Assembly (NCBI GenBank): GCA_003058495.1
Contig: QBVC01000021.1
Span: 62,001-126,000, forward strand
Direction: 5' to 3'
Length of the DNA stretch: 64,000 nt
From: a gamma proteobacterium symbiont of Ctena orbiculata
GTDB taxonomy: Bacteria; Pseudomonadota; Gammaproteobacteria; Chromatiales; Chromatiaceae
In this document: positions 34,504 to 46,600 of the stretch, in pieces
How the letters are laid out: the number at the start of each line of letters is the position of its first letter
Position numbering within the stretch: the first letter of the stretch is position 1
The notes under the pieces: generated by a model
Databases searched by the model: none
What the model was told of the DNA's origin: nothing
What the model saw: only the letters and a program-made list of their open reading frames with translations
Program-made: the position numbers and the translations under genes

Positions 34504-35457
34504 TTAACTGGCCTTAAGTTTGGCACTGATCGCATCCATCAGACCGCCCGCGATATCAAGCCCGTATAGACTGTCCAGCTCTCTGATACAGGTTGGACTG
34601 GTGACATTGATCTCAGTCAGGTAGTCACCGATCACATCGAGCCCGGCAAACAGGATACCCCGGGATTTGAGCGCCGGGCCGACCGCGCCGGCAATCCAGC
34701 GATCACGCTCGTTGAGGGGCACACCCTCGCCCCTGCCGCCCGCCGCGAGATTGCCCCTTGTTTCCCCTTCCGTCGGAATTCTGGCAAGGGCATAAGGTAT
34801 GGGCTCGCCATCAATCATGAGTATACGCTTGTCACCCTCTGAAATCTCAGGGATGTATCTCTGCGCCATGGCGTAGCGGTTGCCGTGGAGAGTCAGTGTC
34901 TCAATGATCACACCCAGGTTGGGATCATTTTCGGCAATCCGGAATACCGACTCCCCACCCATGCCGCCCAGGGGTTTCAGTATCACATCGCCATGCTGGC
35001 GATGAAATGCGCGGATCTCATCACCGTTCCGGGTTACCAGGGTAGGCGGTGCACACTGGGGAAAGTGGCTGGTGAACAGCTTTTCATTCGCATCGCGCAG
35101 GCTGTTGGGGCGGTTGACCACGAGACATCCCTCTGTTTCGGCCTGCTCCAGCAGATAGGTGGTATAGATATACTCCATGTCGAAGGGTGGATCTTTACGC
35201 ATCAGCACACTGTCCAACTGATGCAGTGGCAGCCGGTGTTCATCGCCGAATTCGAACCATCGCGATTTATCATCCCGGACCTCAATCTCCCTGGTTCTTC
35301 CCCAGCAGGTTCCCTGCTGCAGAGAGAGGTCCCGCTGTTCCATATAGTGGATTCGCCAGCCTCGGGCCTGGGCGGCCAGCAGCATGGCGAATGTGCTGTC
35401 TTTGTGGACTTTAATGGAGCCGATCGGGTCCATTATTACACCGAGTTGAATAGTCAT
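34504..35457 (-). CDS. gshB: Glutathione synthetase
   Basis: 317 aa ATP-grasp enzyme adding Gly to gamma-glutamylcysteine. The family start LGVIMDPIGSIKVHKDSTFAML, the glycine-rich loop KPLGGMGGESVFR and the late INVTSPTCIRELD are all present. Complete. In sulfur oxidisers glutathione also serves as sulfane-sulfur carrier, but nothing here links this copy specifically to that. Divergent from the exported-protein pair across a 279-bp gap. Confidence 0.96.
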   Translation of the reverse strand: MTIQLGVIMDPIGSIKVHKDSTFAMLLAAQARGWRIHYMEQRDLSLQQGTCWGRTREIEVRDDKSRWFEFGDEHRLPLHQLDSVLMRKDPPFDMEYIYTTYLLEQAETEGCLVVNRPNSLRDANEKLFTSHFPQCAPPTLVTRNGDEIRAFHRQHGDVILKPLGGMGGESVFRIAENDPNLGVIIETLTLHGNRYAMAQRYIPEISEGDKRILMIDGEPIPYALARIPTEGETRGNLAAGGRGEGVPLNERDRWIAGAVGPALKSRGILFAGLDVIGDYLTEINVTSPTCIRELDSLYGLDIAGGLMDAISAKLKAS

Positions 35458-35736
35458 GAATATATATCTTAGGGTAAAAATCGGGAGTTAAGTTTTTCAA
35501 TTCATTGCCGATACAGGGACTTGCTTATGGTAATTAAAATTTGTAGTACAAGCTTTAAGTTAATGAATTGGGAAGTATATTCTTGATGCCGACAGGCTGT
35601 CTTGCTATTTTGATGGTGTTAAATGAGGTTAATGGAACTAATCAGGTGTATTGGGTCCTCCGTAGACACACCACCGTTTGCTAGTGAGGACAGTCTGGAA
35701 TCTAACCTTTTAGACAAGATTTAGAGGTGTGTTGCC

Positions 35737-36117
35737 ATGGCGACACGGTATGCCCGTACTACCTGTGAAAACCGTATCCTGCTGAAATACAATGTATTTG
35801 CGCTCTTTGTCATGTTCTTGTTCTCACAATTATCGGTTGCTGAAGAGGACCCCTACCTGTCAGCAATTTCATCAGAGGCTGAGAAGGTGGAATCGACCGA
35901 GGCCTCAACACTCGCTGAGACAGCCGGGGACGAGGAGACTGACGGACCCAGCCTGCAGGCCTTTGAGGAGGATCTCAAGGCCCGCTACATGGGAAGCTTT
36001 ACTTTCTACAAAAAATTACCACGGCGATCTCGCGAAGAGGTCTTCGAAGAGTACAAGGGTGGAGCATCAATCGATGAGATTCGCAAGAAGATCATGGATC
36101 GTTTTCTCAACCAATAG
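35737..36117 (+). CDS. Small exported protein of unknown function
   Basis: 126 aa. A long positive N-region precedes a hydrophobic core (VFALFVMFLFSQLSVAEED) that looks like a signal peptide. The mature part is acidic and Glu/Ser/Thr-rich for 50 residues. It ends in a basic, helical region, FTFYKKLPRRSREEVFEEYKGG, which resembles the C-terminal region of some proteins associated with type IV pilus clusters but cannot be assigned. It ends 77 nt before the rhodanese start. It lies where Pseudomonas has gshB directly next to pilG, so it is an insertion into a conserved order. Confidence 0.65.
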   Translation: MATRYARTTCENRILLKYNVFALFVMFLFSQLSVAEEDPYLSAISSEAEKVESTEASTLAETAGDEETDGPSLQAFEEDLKARYMGSFTFYKKLPRRSREEVFEEYKGGASIDEIRKKIMDRFLNQ

Positions 36118-36194
36118 GTGTCATGGGGAATAGGGTGTGTCGGTTGTTCATCTCTCCATACCGGGTCAGGCAGGAAAGAGAAGGGTTTAAATCT

Positions 36195-36917
36195 ATGAAT
36201 CGGTTCTATCTGGGAACATTGGCGCTCTTGATCTGTTTCTTTTCGTTACAGGGTCAGGCGGATGAGCTGAAGGTGGGCGAGGAGATGGAGGTCAAGCTCA
36301 GCGGCGACAAACCCTTTCTCCATGTCATCCATGAAGGACGTTCAGTGAAGGTGCAGCGGGTGCAGGATCCGGAATATGTCCTAAAAGGCTACTATGCAAA
36401 GACCGCCCGCAAGTGTCCGCCGTTCTGCCTGCAGCCGATGCAGGTAGATCCCGCTGTGGCTACGATCGGTGAGGTTGAGCTGTTCGAGTTCATGGAGACG
36501 AAGCTGCGCGATGACAAGGGATTGCTGATCGATGCCCGTACCGCGGAGTGGCATCAGCGCGGCACCATACCCGGATCGATCAACATCCCCTTTACCGTAC
36601 TCAGCAAGGCGGGTACCGCTGAGAACGAAGCCGCGTTGAAGCGCTTCGGGGGTAAACCGAGGGGTGAGGTGGGCGCCATCTCGCGAAAACTCGAGAAGAT
36701 GGGCATCATAGGCAGTGAGAATAAGACGGATAAATGGGATTTCAGCAGTGCCAAGGAGCTTGTTCTCTGGTGTAACGGTCCGGAATGCGGGCAGTCGCCC
36801 AGGGCGATCAAGGGGCTCTTGAGTGTGGGTTATCCGGCAAACAAGATTTTCTACTACAGGGGAGGCATGCAGTTGTGGCAACTATGGGGATTGACCACCG
36901 TGGTGCCCGGAGAATGA
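36195..36917 (+). CDS. Exported rhodanese-like protein
   Basis: 240 aa. The ATG at 36195 gives a clear signal peptide (MNRFYLGTLALLICFFSLQGQA) after AGAAGGG; the ORF-track start at 36123 adds residues without it. The C-terminal rhodanese domain has substrate loop WCNGPECGQSPRA, with Cys in the active position. An N-terminal part (about 25-90) includes CPPFCLQPMQV, a Cys-pair region that could bind metal or form a disulfide. Cotranscribed with the small exported protein upstream, and 95 nt before pilG. Sulfur transfer in the periplasm is inferred. Confidence 0.85.
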   Translation: MNRFYLGTLALLICFFSLQGQADELKVGEEMEVKLSGDKPFLHVIHEGRSVKVQRVQDPEYVLKGYYAKTARKCPPFCLQPMQVDPAVATIGEVELFEFMETKLRDDKGLLIDARTAEWHQRGTIPGSINIPFTVLSKAGTAENEAALKRFGGKPRGEVGAISRKLEKMGIIGSENKTDKWDFSSAKELVLWCNGPECGQSPRAIKGLLSVGYPANKIFYYRGGMQLWQLWGLTTVVPGE

Positions 36918-37012
36918 AGCGCTGTTTTCCCATTCCGTACCGTATTGCTGGTGCGTCAACGCATCCAGAATCGGAAATCATTCAATTAGTTCCGTGACAT
37001 GAGGGTTTCGAT

Positions 37013-37417
37013 GTGAGCGGTGATGATAGTGAAATGGACATCTCTGGTGTTAAGGTCATGGTCATCGATGACAGTAAGACGATCCGCAGGACCGCCGAGA
37101 GCCTGCTGAAAAAGGCTGGGTGCGAGGTCACGACAGCGACGGACGGCTTTGAGGCATTGGCGATGATCGCCGATCACACGCCGGATGTGATTTTCGTCGA
37201 TATCATGATGCCGCGGCTCGACGGTTATCAGACCTGTGCCCTGATCAAGCACAACGATGTTTTCAAGAATATTCCTGTAATTATGCTCTCGAGTAAGGAT
37301 GGGCTGTTCGACAGGGCGCGCGGACGCATCGTCGGCTCGGAACAGTATCTGACCAAGCCTTTTACCAAGGATGAGCTGCTTGGGGCAATCAAACGCTATG
37401 TCAACCATGCAGCATGA
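37013..37417 (+). CDS. pilG: Twitching motility response regulator PilG
   Basis: 134 aa single receiver domain. The acidic pocket (VIDDSKTIR), phosphorylated Asp in VDIMMPRLDGYQ and the conserved Lys in LTKPF are present. GTG start with GAGGG 7 nt before it. In Pseudomonas PilG receives phosphate from ChpA and promotes pilus extension. First gene of the pil-chp cluster here, as there. Confidence 0.92.
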   Translation: MSGDDSEMDISGVKVMVIDDSKTIRRTAESLLKKAGCEVTTATDGFEALAMIADHTPDVIFVDIMMPRLDGYQTCALIKHNDVFKNIPVIMLSSKDGLFDRARGRIVGSEQYLTKPFTKDELLGAIKRYVNHAA

Positions 37418-37467
37418 TGTTTTAAAGACATTTAGACATTAGCCGATAAGGCAAAAAACCACCGGAT

Positions 37468-37917
37468 GTGAGAAAGTCGATGATTAGAAATATATTTCGC
37501 AAGGGCGGCGAACAATCTGACGAAGCTGAAGTGCCGGTGTCGAGCAAGACCAAAGCAAAAATCTTGGTGGTCGATGATTCGCCCACCGAGGTTCATATAT
37601 TTAAGAAAATCTTAGAAAAACAAGGATATCAAATACTTGCGGCGAAGGATGGTCAAGAGGGCGTCGACATCGCGAAGCAGGAACTGCCCGATATCATCCT
37701 GATGGACGTGGTGATGCCGGTCCTGAATGGCTTTCAGGCGACGAGGCAGCTTAAGAATAATGCGTCTACCGCGGATATCCCGGTGATCATGGTCACAACC
37801 AAGGACCAGCAGACGGACAAAAACTGGGGCATGCGCCAGGGGGCGACGGAATATCTGGTTAAACCGGTGGCTCCTGCGGAATTATTGAGCAAAATCAGAG
37901 AATTGATTAATGCCTGA
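37468..37917 (+). CDS. pilH: Twitching motility response regulator PilH
   Basis: 149 aa, receiver domain preceded by about 28 extra residues (MRKSMIRNIFRKGG...). The pocket VVDDSPTEV, phosphorylation site LMDVVMPVLNGFQ and Lys in LVKPVAP are intact. The translation start could be the GTG at 37468 or the ATG at 37480; neither has a strong ribosome site. Overlaps pilI by 8 nt. The N-terminal extension makes it longer than the usual 120-residue PilH. Confidence 0.88.
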   Translation: MRKSMIRNIFRKGGEQSDEAEVPVSSKTKAKILVVDDSPTEVHIFKKILEKQGYQILAAKDGQEGVDIAKQELPDIILMDVVMPVLNGFQATRQLKNNASTADIPVIMVTTKDQQTDKNWGMRQGATEYLVKPVAPAELLSKIRELINA

Positions 37918-38479
37918 TATGACTCTCGCCCCCCCCTCTCTGGAGACGCCGCAAGCGGTGGTGGAACTTATGGCGGAGTTGGAGCAACGCTGTCGTGAGT
38001 GTGCCCACGGTTTGCCGCAGCAAAAGCTTATCCAGAGTTACTGGGAGGGCGTGATGTTCTATGTGGGGGAGAACCGTTTCGTCGCCCCCTTGAGCGGCGT
38101 CAAGGAGATCCTCAACCATCCCTCTTCGCTGACGCCTGTGCCAGGCTCCAAGCCCTGGATGATGGGAGTGGCAAACGTTCGCGGCACCTTGATCCCCGTG
38201 ATCGATCTGCAACTCTATCTGATCGGCAGGAAGACCCGCCGCGGGCGGCGCAGCCGGGTGCTGGTGTTCACCCTCGGGAGCGGGCAGACCGGGGTTTTGG
38301 TCGGGGAGATGGTGGGTATGCGTCACTTCGCCAGGGAGACCGCGAGAATGACGCAGACCGTCAACGAAAAATTTTCAAAATATGTTCAGTTCGAATTTGA
38401 TCAGGATGGCATGACCTGGCCGGTATTCAGTATCTCCGCATTGGCGGAGGATCCGAACTTTCAGATCGCCGCGACCTGA
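37910..38479 (+). CDS. pilI: CheW-like adaptor PilI
   Basis: 189 aa, CheW domain. PilI links the chemoreceptor PilJ to the kinase ChpA. The segment VMFYVGENRFVAPLSGVKEILNHPS and VANVRGTLIPVIDLQLYL are typical of CheW-type adaptors. Order and length fit PilI of the type IV pilus system. Ends 55 nt before pilJ. Confidence 0.9.
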   Translation: MPDMTLAPPSLETPQAVVELMAELEQRCRECAHGLPQQKLIQSYWEGVMFYVGENRFVAPLSGVKEILNHPSSLTPVPGSKPWMMGVANVRGTLIPVIDLQLYLIGRKTRRGRRSRVLVFTLGSGQTGVLVGEMVGMRHFARETARMTQTVNEKFSKYVQFEFDQDGMTWPVFSISALAEDPNFQIAAT

Positions 38480-38534
38480 TGCAATGGTGAACATCGGATT
38501 AAGGACATGGGCATAAGCTTTCGGGAGAATTTAA

Positions 38535-40574
38535 ATGAAAGGTAGACGCGCGGGTAGTACGTTGCCCTCCAACAAGGTCATCACCATTTTTGCCGTACTG
38601 GTTTTGGTGAGCCTTATCCTTGCACTCATAACCTTCTTGCATACCACCCAACGCGAGTCCTATGACGAGCAGTACCTGATCCGTGCCGCCGAGCAGCAGG
38701 TATTGGCCCAGCGAATTGCAAAGTATGCGATATCCGCCGCGCGCGGCGAGCTTCAATCCTTCACCCCGCTGAAGCAGAGTCGCGATCGCTTCGACAATAT
38801 CATGTGGGAATTGAAGAACGGGTCGAAAAGCGAGGGGCTTCCGGCCTCCCCCCTGGAGGTCATGCCGGCGGTACGAAACCTGGAGAACAGCTGGCTGGAG
38901 CTGCAGGGCAATATCGATGAAATCCTGAAGGCACAGGAGAACATTCTCGCCATCGACGAGTTTTCTGCGGTGATTTCCGAGTTCGTTCCCCAGCTGCAGG
39001 AGCTGTCGGAGGAGCTGGCTGAGGTGCTGATCAACAGTAATGCGCCGCGCCGCCAGATCTACATCGCCACTGAACAGGAGATGTTGATTCAGCGTATCAA
39101 TTCGAACGTCAACCTGGTGCTTGAAGGCGGCCAGGAGACCGCCGCCGCGATCGACCAGTTCAGCCGGGATGCCGACTACTTCGGTCGGATCCTGGAGGGC
39201 CTGATCAAGGGAGACAGGGAACTGGGAGTAGCCCAGGTAACCGACAAGATCGCCAAGCAGAGACTGGCAGACGTCTCCACCCTGTTCGCAACCATCAACG
39301 ACAACGCGACCGAGATTATCGAGAATATCCCCGATGTCCTGCCGGCCCTTGAAGCGGCCTCCGTGGTCAACGCCTCGTCCGACAACGTCAGCAACGCGGC
39401 GGAAGGGCTGATCGCAGCCTACGGCGAATCCCCCGGCCGTTTTTCCATCCTCGGCCTGAAGGCGGGACCGGTGATGATCGCCGTTTTCGGTCTGGTCGCG
39501 GTGATCTTTCTGGTGCTGTTGGGCGTGCAGCTGGTGCTCGATGCGCAGCGTCGGGAGCAGGCAAGCAAGCAGCAGAACGAGGCCAACCAGAAGGCCATCC
39601 TGCAGTTGCTCGACGAAATGGGCGATCTCGCGGATGGCGACCTGACCGTGACCGCAAGCGTGACCGAGGACATCACCGGCGCGATTGCCGACTCCATCAA
39701 CTATGCCATCGAAGCGCTGCGCGAGCTGGTAACCACCATCAATACGACTTCCGAACAGGTCTCGGGTGCAACCCAGGAGAGTCGCGCCACGGCGATGCAT
39801 CTTGCCGAGGCGAGTGAGCATCAGGCCGAGCAGATCACCCAGGCCAACGATTCGATCAAGACCATGACCCAGGCCATCGACCAGATGTCCCATGACGCCA
39901 CCGAATCGGCGGAGGTTGCGAAGCGCTCAGTGGAGATCGCCAGCACCGGCGCCGAGACCGTGCGCAGCACCATCACCGGCATGGACAACATCCGTGAGCA
40001 GATCCAGGAGACCTCGAAGCGTATCAAGCGTCTGGGTGAAAGCTCCCAGGAGATCGGTGATATCGTGGAGCTGATCGACGACATCGCGGATCAGACCAAC
40101 ATCCTGGCATTGAACGCGGCCATGCAGGCCGCCATGGCCGGTGAGGCGGGACGCGGCTTTGCCGTGGTCGCGGACGAGGTACAGCGTCTTGCTGAGCGCT
40201 CCATCAACGCCACCAAGCAGATCGAGGCGCTGGTCAAGACCATTCAGGCCGATACCAATGAGGCGGTAACCTCGATGGAGGCGAGCACCTCGGGCGTGGT
40301 CAAGGGGGCGACCCTGGCGGAGAACGCCGGTGAGGCCTTGAAAGAGATCGAGAGCGTTTCCCAGTACATCGCCGACCTGACCGGAAAGATTGCCTCCTCG
40401 GCACAGGATCAGTCGCATCAGTCGGTGACCGTCAAAGACACCATGAGCGTCATCCAGGAGATCACCAACCAGACCTCGGAGGGTACGCATCAGACCGCAA
40501 ACTCCATCGGCATGTTGGCGGATCTCTCCGATCAGCTGCAGAAATCCGTTGCCGGTTTCCGCTTGCCTTCATAA
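38535..40574 (+). CDS. pilJ: Methyl-accepting chemotaxis protein PilJ
   Basis: 679 aa transmembrane receptor. Two helices ([21 protein letters not shown] near the start, [21 protein letters not shown] near residue 315) bracket a large periplasmic sensing domain. A HAMP-like region and the long coiled-coil signalling domain follow, with the tip sequence [23 protein letters not shown]. Thr/Glu-rich heptads for methylation are present, though no methyltransferase gene follows. Matches PilJ in size and order. Confidence 0.93.
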   Translation: MKGRRAGSTLPSNKVITIFAVLVLVSLILALITFLHTTQRESYDEQYLIRAAEQQVLAQRIAKYAISAARGELQSFTPLKQSRDRFDNIMWELKNGSKSEGLPASPLEVMPAVRNLENSWLELQGNIDEILKAQENILAIDEFSAVISEFVPQLQELSEELAEVLINSNAPRRQIYIATEQEMLIQRINSNVNLVLEGGQETAAAIDQFSRDADYFGRILEGLIKGDRELGVAQVTDKIAKQRLADVSTLFATINDNATEIIENIPDVLPALEAASVVNASSDNVSNAAEGLIAAYGESPGRFSILGLKAGPVMIAVFGLVAVIFLVLLGVQLVLDAQRREQASKQQNEANQKAILQLLDEMGDLADGDLTVTASVTEDITGAIADSINYAIEALRELVTTINTTSEQVSGATQESRATAMHLAEASEHQAEQITQANDSIKTMTQAIDQMSHDATESAEVAKRSVEIASTGAETVRSTITGMDNIREQIQETSKRIKRLGESSQEIGDIVELIDDIADQTNILALNAAMQAAMAGEAGRGFAVVADEVQRLAERSINATKQIEALVKTIQADTNEAVTSMEASTSGVVKGATLAENAGEALKEIESVSQYIADLTGKIASSAQDQSHQSVTVKDTMSVIQEITNQTSEGTHQTANSIGMLADLSDQLQKSVAGFRLPS

Positions 40575-40658
40575 AGGTGGGGTTGATCGGTCGATGCTTA
40601 GACGGTTTCGAATGGCGACAGAGACCTCATTCACAAACCTGATTGGAGTGCGCCAAGT

Positions 40659-43600
40659 ATGAGCAATGCGCAAGATTTTGGTGCTCTGAATTGGGTAAAG
40701 GATGAGTTGGATGTATCCATTCGTCATGCCCGCCAGGCCCTTGAAGCCCATGTGGAGTCCCCGGGAGACGGCAATTCCCTCGCCGTGTGCGGTGATCATC
40801 TGCATCAGATTGCCCGGGTTCTGCAGATGGTTCAGGTCTATGGACCCAGCATGCTCGCCGAGGAGATGGAGCTGGTGGTCAGGGATATGGCGCAGGGCGT
40901 TGTCAGGCAGGAGGAGGATGCCGCCGAGGCCTTGATGCTGGCGCTCATTCAACTGCCCGACTATCTGGAGAAGCTGCAGGGCGGTGACGCCGACATCCCG
41001 ATGATTATTCTGCCGCTGCTGAATGATCTGCGCGCGGTGCGCGATGCACCCCTGCTGTCGGAAGCGGCGCTGTTCAAGCCCGAGATCGACACCGTCAGAG
41101 CGGACGGTGACGCCAACGACGAACTGCCGCAGCTGGTGAGGCAGATCCGCCAGAGATACCACCTCGGTCTGCTCAGCTGGTATCGCAAGCGGGATACGGT
41201 GCACGGCTGGCCGCTGCTGCGGGATGTCTTCGCAACCCTTCATCAGCACTCGGGTACGGAATCGGCTCACCATCTGTTTTGGGTCGCGGAAGGTTTGATG
41301 CAGGGCCTGATCGAGGGAACGATTGCCCCGGGTATCGCGGTCAAGCAGCTGTTCAGTCGTCTTGATCGCAAGATGAAGATGATCATCGACGGCGGCGAGC
41401 AGGCGCTGGTGGAAAGGCCGCCGGAAGCGCTGTTGAAGAACCTGCTCTACTACATTGCCCGAGCGCAGTCGGATAACGCGCTGATCAAGGAGATCAAAGA
41501 GGCCTACAGTCTCGACACGGTGATGCCCAGTGAGGCAGAGCTGACCGAAGGCAGGTTGGGCCTGACCGGCTCCAATGCGGAGCTGGCGGAATCGATCAAG
41601 GATGCGGTCGGCAATGAGCTGACCCGCATCAAGGATATACTCGATCTCTTTATGCGGGACGAAAAGCCCGATATGGAGATGCTGGGGCATTTGGAGGCCC
41701 CGATACGCAAATTGGCCGACACCCTTGGCATGATCGGTCAGGGTGCCTTGCGCTCCCGGCTCAATCGACAGGCGGATAAGGTAAAGAACTTTGTCGAACA
41801 GGAGGTGCTGCCTGAAGAGTTCGAACTCATGGAGATGGCGGGTGATATCCTCTATGTGGAATCCTCGCTGAGCACCCTGCACACCTTCCAGCCCCAAAGC
41901 GAGGAGGGGCCCTCCGAGGACGAATTGGTTCAGAGCCTGCCCGAGGGCGAATATCAGAATCTGATCAAACAGACGGTCAGAGAGGCAAAGGTCGAGATTG
42001 CCAAGGCCAAGGAAGCGATCATCAGCTTCACCGAGGCAACGGACGACAGCTCGGTCCTGCACAACGTCCATGAGTGCTTCAAGCGGGTTGAAGGGGCATT
42101 GAACATGCTCAATCTGCGCGAGGCCGCCGGGTTGATGTCGCAGACAGGGGGGTTCGTACAGTCCTACCTCATCGACAGCGGACAGATACCGGAGCGCCAA
42201 CAGCTCAACTCCCTGGCGGATGTGGTCAGTAGTATTGAGTACTACCTCGAAACCCTGGTGGATGGCGCCGGCGATCGGCAGGAGATCATGGCAATCGCCC
42301 AGGCATCGCTAAGTAACCTTATGAGCCAGGGTGGTGTCGAGGTTAGCCAATATACGGAGCCGGCGGAGAGTATCCAAATCGAGGAGTCGGCCGATCATGT
42401 AGAAGGCTATGAGCTCGAAGAGGAAGATGTCTCCGATCTTGAGATGGGCGCCAGCAGCCTGCAGATCGAGCAGCCGCAACCGGAGGTCGATATCCTTCCC
42501 CAGGATGCGGTGGATATGCCGCCCGGGGATCAAGTCGAGGCCCAGGAGAGTGAAGCCGAAGCTGAACCTCTACCCGCGCCCGAAGCCGAAATCGCCTCAG
42601 CCGACAAGCCGATGCTCGAGGATATCGATCCCGAGATTCTCGAGATCTTCACCGAGGAGGCGCGGGAAGAGCTGGCGACAATCCAGCAATACCTACCACA
42701 ATGGCAACGCGACCAGAACGACAGTGAGTCACTGACCACGTTTCGACGTTCCTTCCATACCCTGAAGGGAAGCGGTCGCCTGGTGGGTGCGAAAGTGATC
42801 GGCGAGTTGGCATGGTCTGTCGAGAATATGTTGAACCGGGTGATCGACGAGACCGTTAAAGTCACGCCTGACATGATGGGCCTGTTGAATCGGGTGGTCG
42901 AGGCATTGCCGGAGCTGATCAGCTGTCAGGAGCGGGGTGTCTACCCCGAAATGGATGTCGACTTTATCCAACGTCAGGCCTATGCACTGGCCGACGGAAA
43001 ACCTATGCCCACGGCCGAACAGGGGCGGATGGAGGCTGTCGACGAGGCGGCGGAAGAGGCACAGATGGAGGCTGTCGACGAGGCGGCGGAAGAGGCGCAG
43101 TTGGAGGCTGCCGACGAGGCGGCGGAACAGGAACCACTGCTCGAGATAGATACGGAGCCGTCACAGTTTGCAGAAGATGCATCGGGCGAGGGAGTCGCGG
43201 AGGTCGATGAGGTCGAAGCCGTAGAGGGTAGCGAGGCGGCTGCCGTCGAAGGCCAATTCGATAGCGACCTGGAGATGCATCTCGACGAGCTGTCGGGGCT
43301 TGAAGTCGACACCGAAGTGTCGGATTTTTCTGTCGACGATTCAGAGGTGAGCGCCGATACGCTCGCCGCAGAAGACGATGCAGCAGTTGATATCGGGGAT
43401 GCGTTGCCAGCACAGGCGGGTGAAGAGGATATCCTCGATGACTACACCGACTCTGATCTGGAGATCGAGATCGATTCCGAACTGCTCGAGGTATTCGGTG
43501 AGGAGTCCGAGGAACACCTGCTTGAGATCGAACAATTTATAACCGGGGCAAAGGATGCGAAAACCGAGGTATTGATTCCCGAAGACGTGGTGCGCGCATG

Positions 43601-46600
43601 CCACACGCTGCACGGTAGCGCGCACATGGCGGGAATCACTCCAATCGCCATGCTCAGCGAAGCGATGGAGGACTATGCCAGGGCAATGCACGAGCAGCAG
43701 CAGGTTGCCAATGAGAACAGCCTGGATCTGCTGGGCGGCAGTGTTGCGTACATCCGCAAACTTCTCAGCTGGCTACCGGAAGAGAGCCTGCCGGAGCCTC
43801 ATGTCGATACCTATATCCTCGGTTTGCGGGGCGCCCTTGAAGAGATTGCGGGTGAGTCGCTCGAGCTGGAGCCTATAGCGGAAGCGGAGCCGATCTTCCC
43901 CGGCGATGAAACGGTGTCTGAAGCCGGAACCGAAGAAGAAGCTGAAGCCGCCGGCGAGAGCGCAGATACGGCTGCTGCCGATGAACCGGCCGAAGAGAGC
44001 GAGGCAGATCAGCCCGGTGAGGGCGGTGAGATGGCCGCTGTCGATGAGCTGAGTGTGGAAGCCTTGGGAGGGCAGCTGTTCGACGAACAGGCCGGCGAAG
44101 CTGAAGCGGAACAGTCCGATGAGGGCATTGAGCTAGCGGGTGTCGATGAGCTGAGTGGGGATGCGTTCGAAGCGCTGCAGCTGGAGGATCAGGCCGAAGC
44201 GGCCGCGGATGATACCGTGGTCCCGTTTCAACTGGAAAGGGATTCGCAGCCAATCGAGGCCGAGGAGGAAGCGGAACAGCCGCTGGAGCTTCCGGCCCTG
44301 GAAGCCGGCGAATCCAATCTGCTGGACTTTGCAAGTTACCAGCTCGATGAGGAGCAGTTTGAGGTTGAAGGCGACGAAGAGCTGGTGGCTATCTTTGTCG
44401 AAGAGGGGCGGGAGCTGCTGGACAATCTTGAACGGCACTACCAGAAATGGGTTGATTCGTCCCTGGACGACAACCTGATCGATGAATTCAAACGTACACT
44501 GCATACCCTCAAGGGCAGTTCCAGGTTGGCGGGTATCAATCCAATCGGGGATTTGAGCCATGGTCTGGAGAATCTCTTCGAGCGTATGTCGCGTGATGAG
44601 TTACAACCTGACTCATCGATCCGGAATATGGTGCGCCAGGCCATCGATGTCCTGGCTACACAGATAGATGATGCCGATGCTGCAAGAGACATACACTTCT
44701 CGACCAGCCTCCTGGCCGCACTCGAATCTCCGGACGTCGGCGCCGAGGCGGAAGCAATGGCTCCGGGCGGGGTCGATGAGGAGTCACTGGCGGATGAGTT
44801 GAAAGAGGTCGAGGAGGCGATTTCAGAGGCCGAACATATAGAACCGGTGGATACCTCGTCATACTACGACGAACCGATGAGTTTCCTCCATGACGGCGAT
44901 CTGTTCGAGGTCAGCGAGGATCCCGAGCTCGTCGAAATCTTCATCGAGGAGTCGAGGGAGTTACTGGAAACCCTGGAGGAAAACTACAAGCAGTGGAGTG
45001 ATGCGCCTTCCGATCACACCACCCTGGATGGAATGCAGCGTGCATTGCACACCATCAAGGGCAGTTCGCGCCTGGCCGGCATCGAACCGGTGGGTGATCT
45101 CAGTCACGCCATGGAGTCGCTGCTGAATGGTGTACTCAGGGGACATATAGAAACCAGCGACAAGGTCTTCGCCATTTCAAGACAGGCACTCGATCTGATT
45201 GCCACCCAGACCGACGATGCCGCCACATCCGGCAAGGTCCATCGTGGCGACCAGTTGATTGAGCAGATCCAACTGATCGTCGAAGGCGCCTCTCTCGAAG
45301 AGGACTCCATTGAGGAGCTTATCGACCAGGAGTTGCAAGAGGAGCTTGAGACGGCTGAAGAGGCTGTGGACCAGGCTGTCGAGGAGGCAGTGGAAGAGGC
45401 GGCAGAAGAGGCTGACGAGTCGGCAGCCGATGGAGAGGACCTGGAGATTCCATTCGAGAGTTTCAATCTCGACGGGATAAACGAGCAGGCCACCAGCGAT
45501 ACGGACGAGTCCTTCATGCTAATGCATGACGAGGTTTTGTTGGAGGTGGGTGAAGATGAAGAGTTGGTGCAGATCTTCATCGAAGAGGCGAAGGAGTTTA
45601 TCGAACACATCGAGAGCAGCTACCAGCAGTGGCTGGATGACCTTGAGGATCATACCGCCATTGAGGGTGTGCAGCGCAATCTGCATACCCTGAAAGGGAG
45701 CGCCCGGCTCGCCGGTATCATGCCTGTCGGCGATCTGAGTCATGCCGTCGAGTCGGTGATGACCGCCCTAGCCGAAAAGGAGATCGATCCGATTGACACG
45801 GTCACGGATAGCGTCAGGCACGCCATCGATCATCTGGCATTGCAGATCGAGACCATTGCCAAATCGGGCAAGGTACCCGCCTCGGATACCGAGGTTGAGC
45901 AGCTGCAGAATCTGCTTGGTGGTGAACCCACGCCGTCTTACACCGGAATGGTGGAGACGATTCAGGCCGTGCCGGAGAGTGATGGCAGCGAAGCGGTGGA
46001 AGAGGCAGAGGAGGTCGTTGAAACGGCGACGGTACTCCCCTTCAACGACGAGATCGCAAAACTGCTCGAACCTGAGGCCAAAGAAGAGGACAAGGAGAGC
46101 TTCAAACCCACCAAGGAGCAGGTGCGGGTGAATGCGGATCTCATGGATCGACTGGTCAATCATGCCGGTGAAGTGAGTATCTACAGGGCCCGCCTGGAAC
46201 AGCAGAACAGCGTGCTTGGTTTCAACCTTTCGGAGTTGGAACAGACCGTTTCCCGTCTCCATAACCAATTGCGGAATCTGGAAATAGAGACCGAGGCGCA
46301 GATCATCTACCGTTGGGAACGGGAACACGAGGACGACCGCGAAAAGGCGGAATTCGATCCGCTCGAAATGGACAGATTCTCAACCATGCAGCAGCTCTCC
46401 AGGGCATTGATGGAAACGGTCAATGACCTGGGGAACATCAACGAGGCGTTGCGAGACCTGCAGCGTGAGACCGATACCCTGCTGCTGCAGCAGTCGAGGA
46501 TCTCCACCGATCTCCAGGACGGACTGCTGCGAACCCGGATGGTGCCGTTCGCACAGCTGGTGCCGAGGATGCAGCGCCTGGTGCGGCAGACCGCCGGTCA

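Noticed and set aside
40569-42200. 543-aa minus-strand ORF
   Set aside because: Shadow of the N-terminal part of chpA, no domain features.
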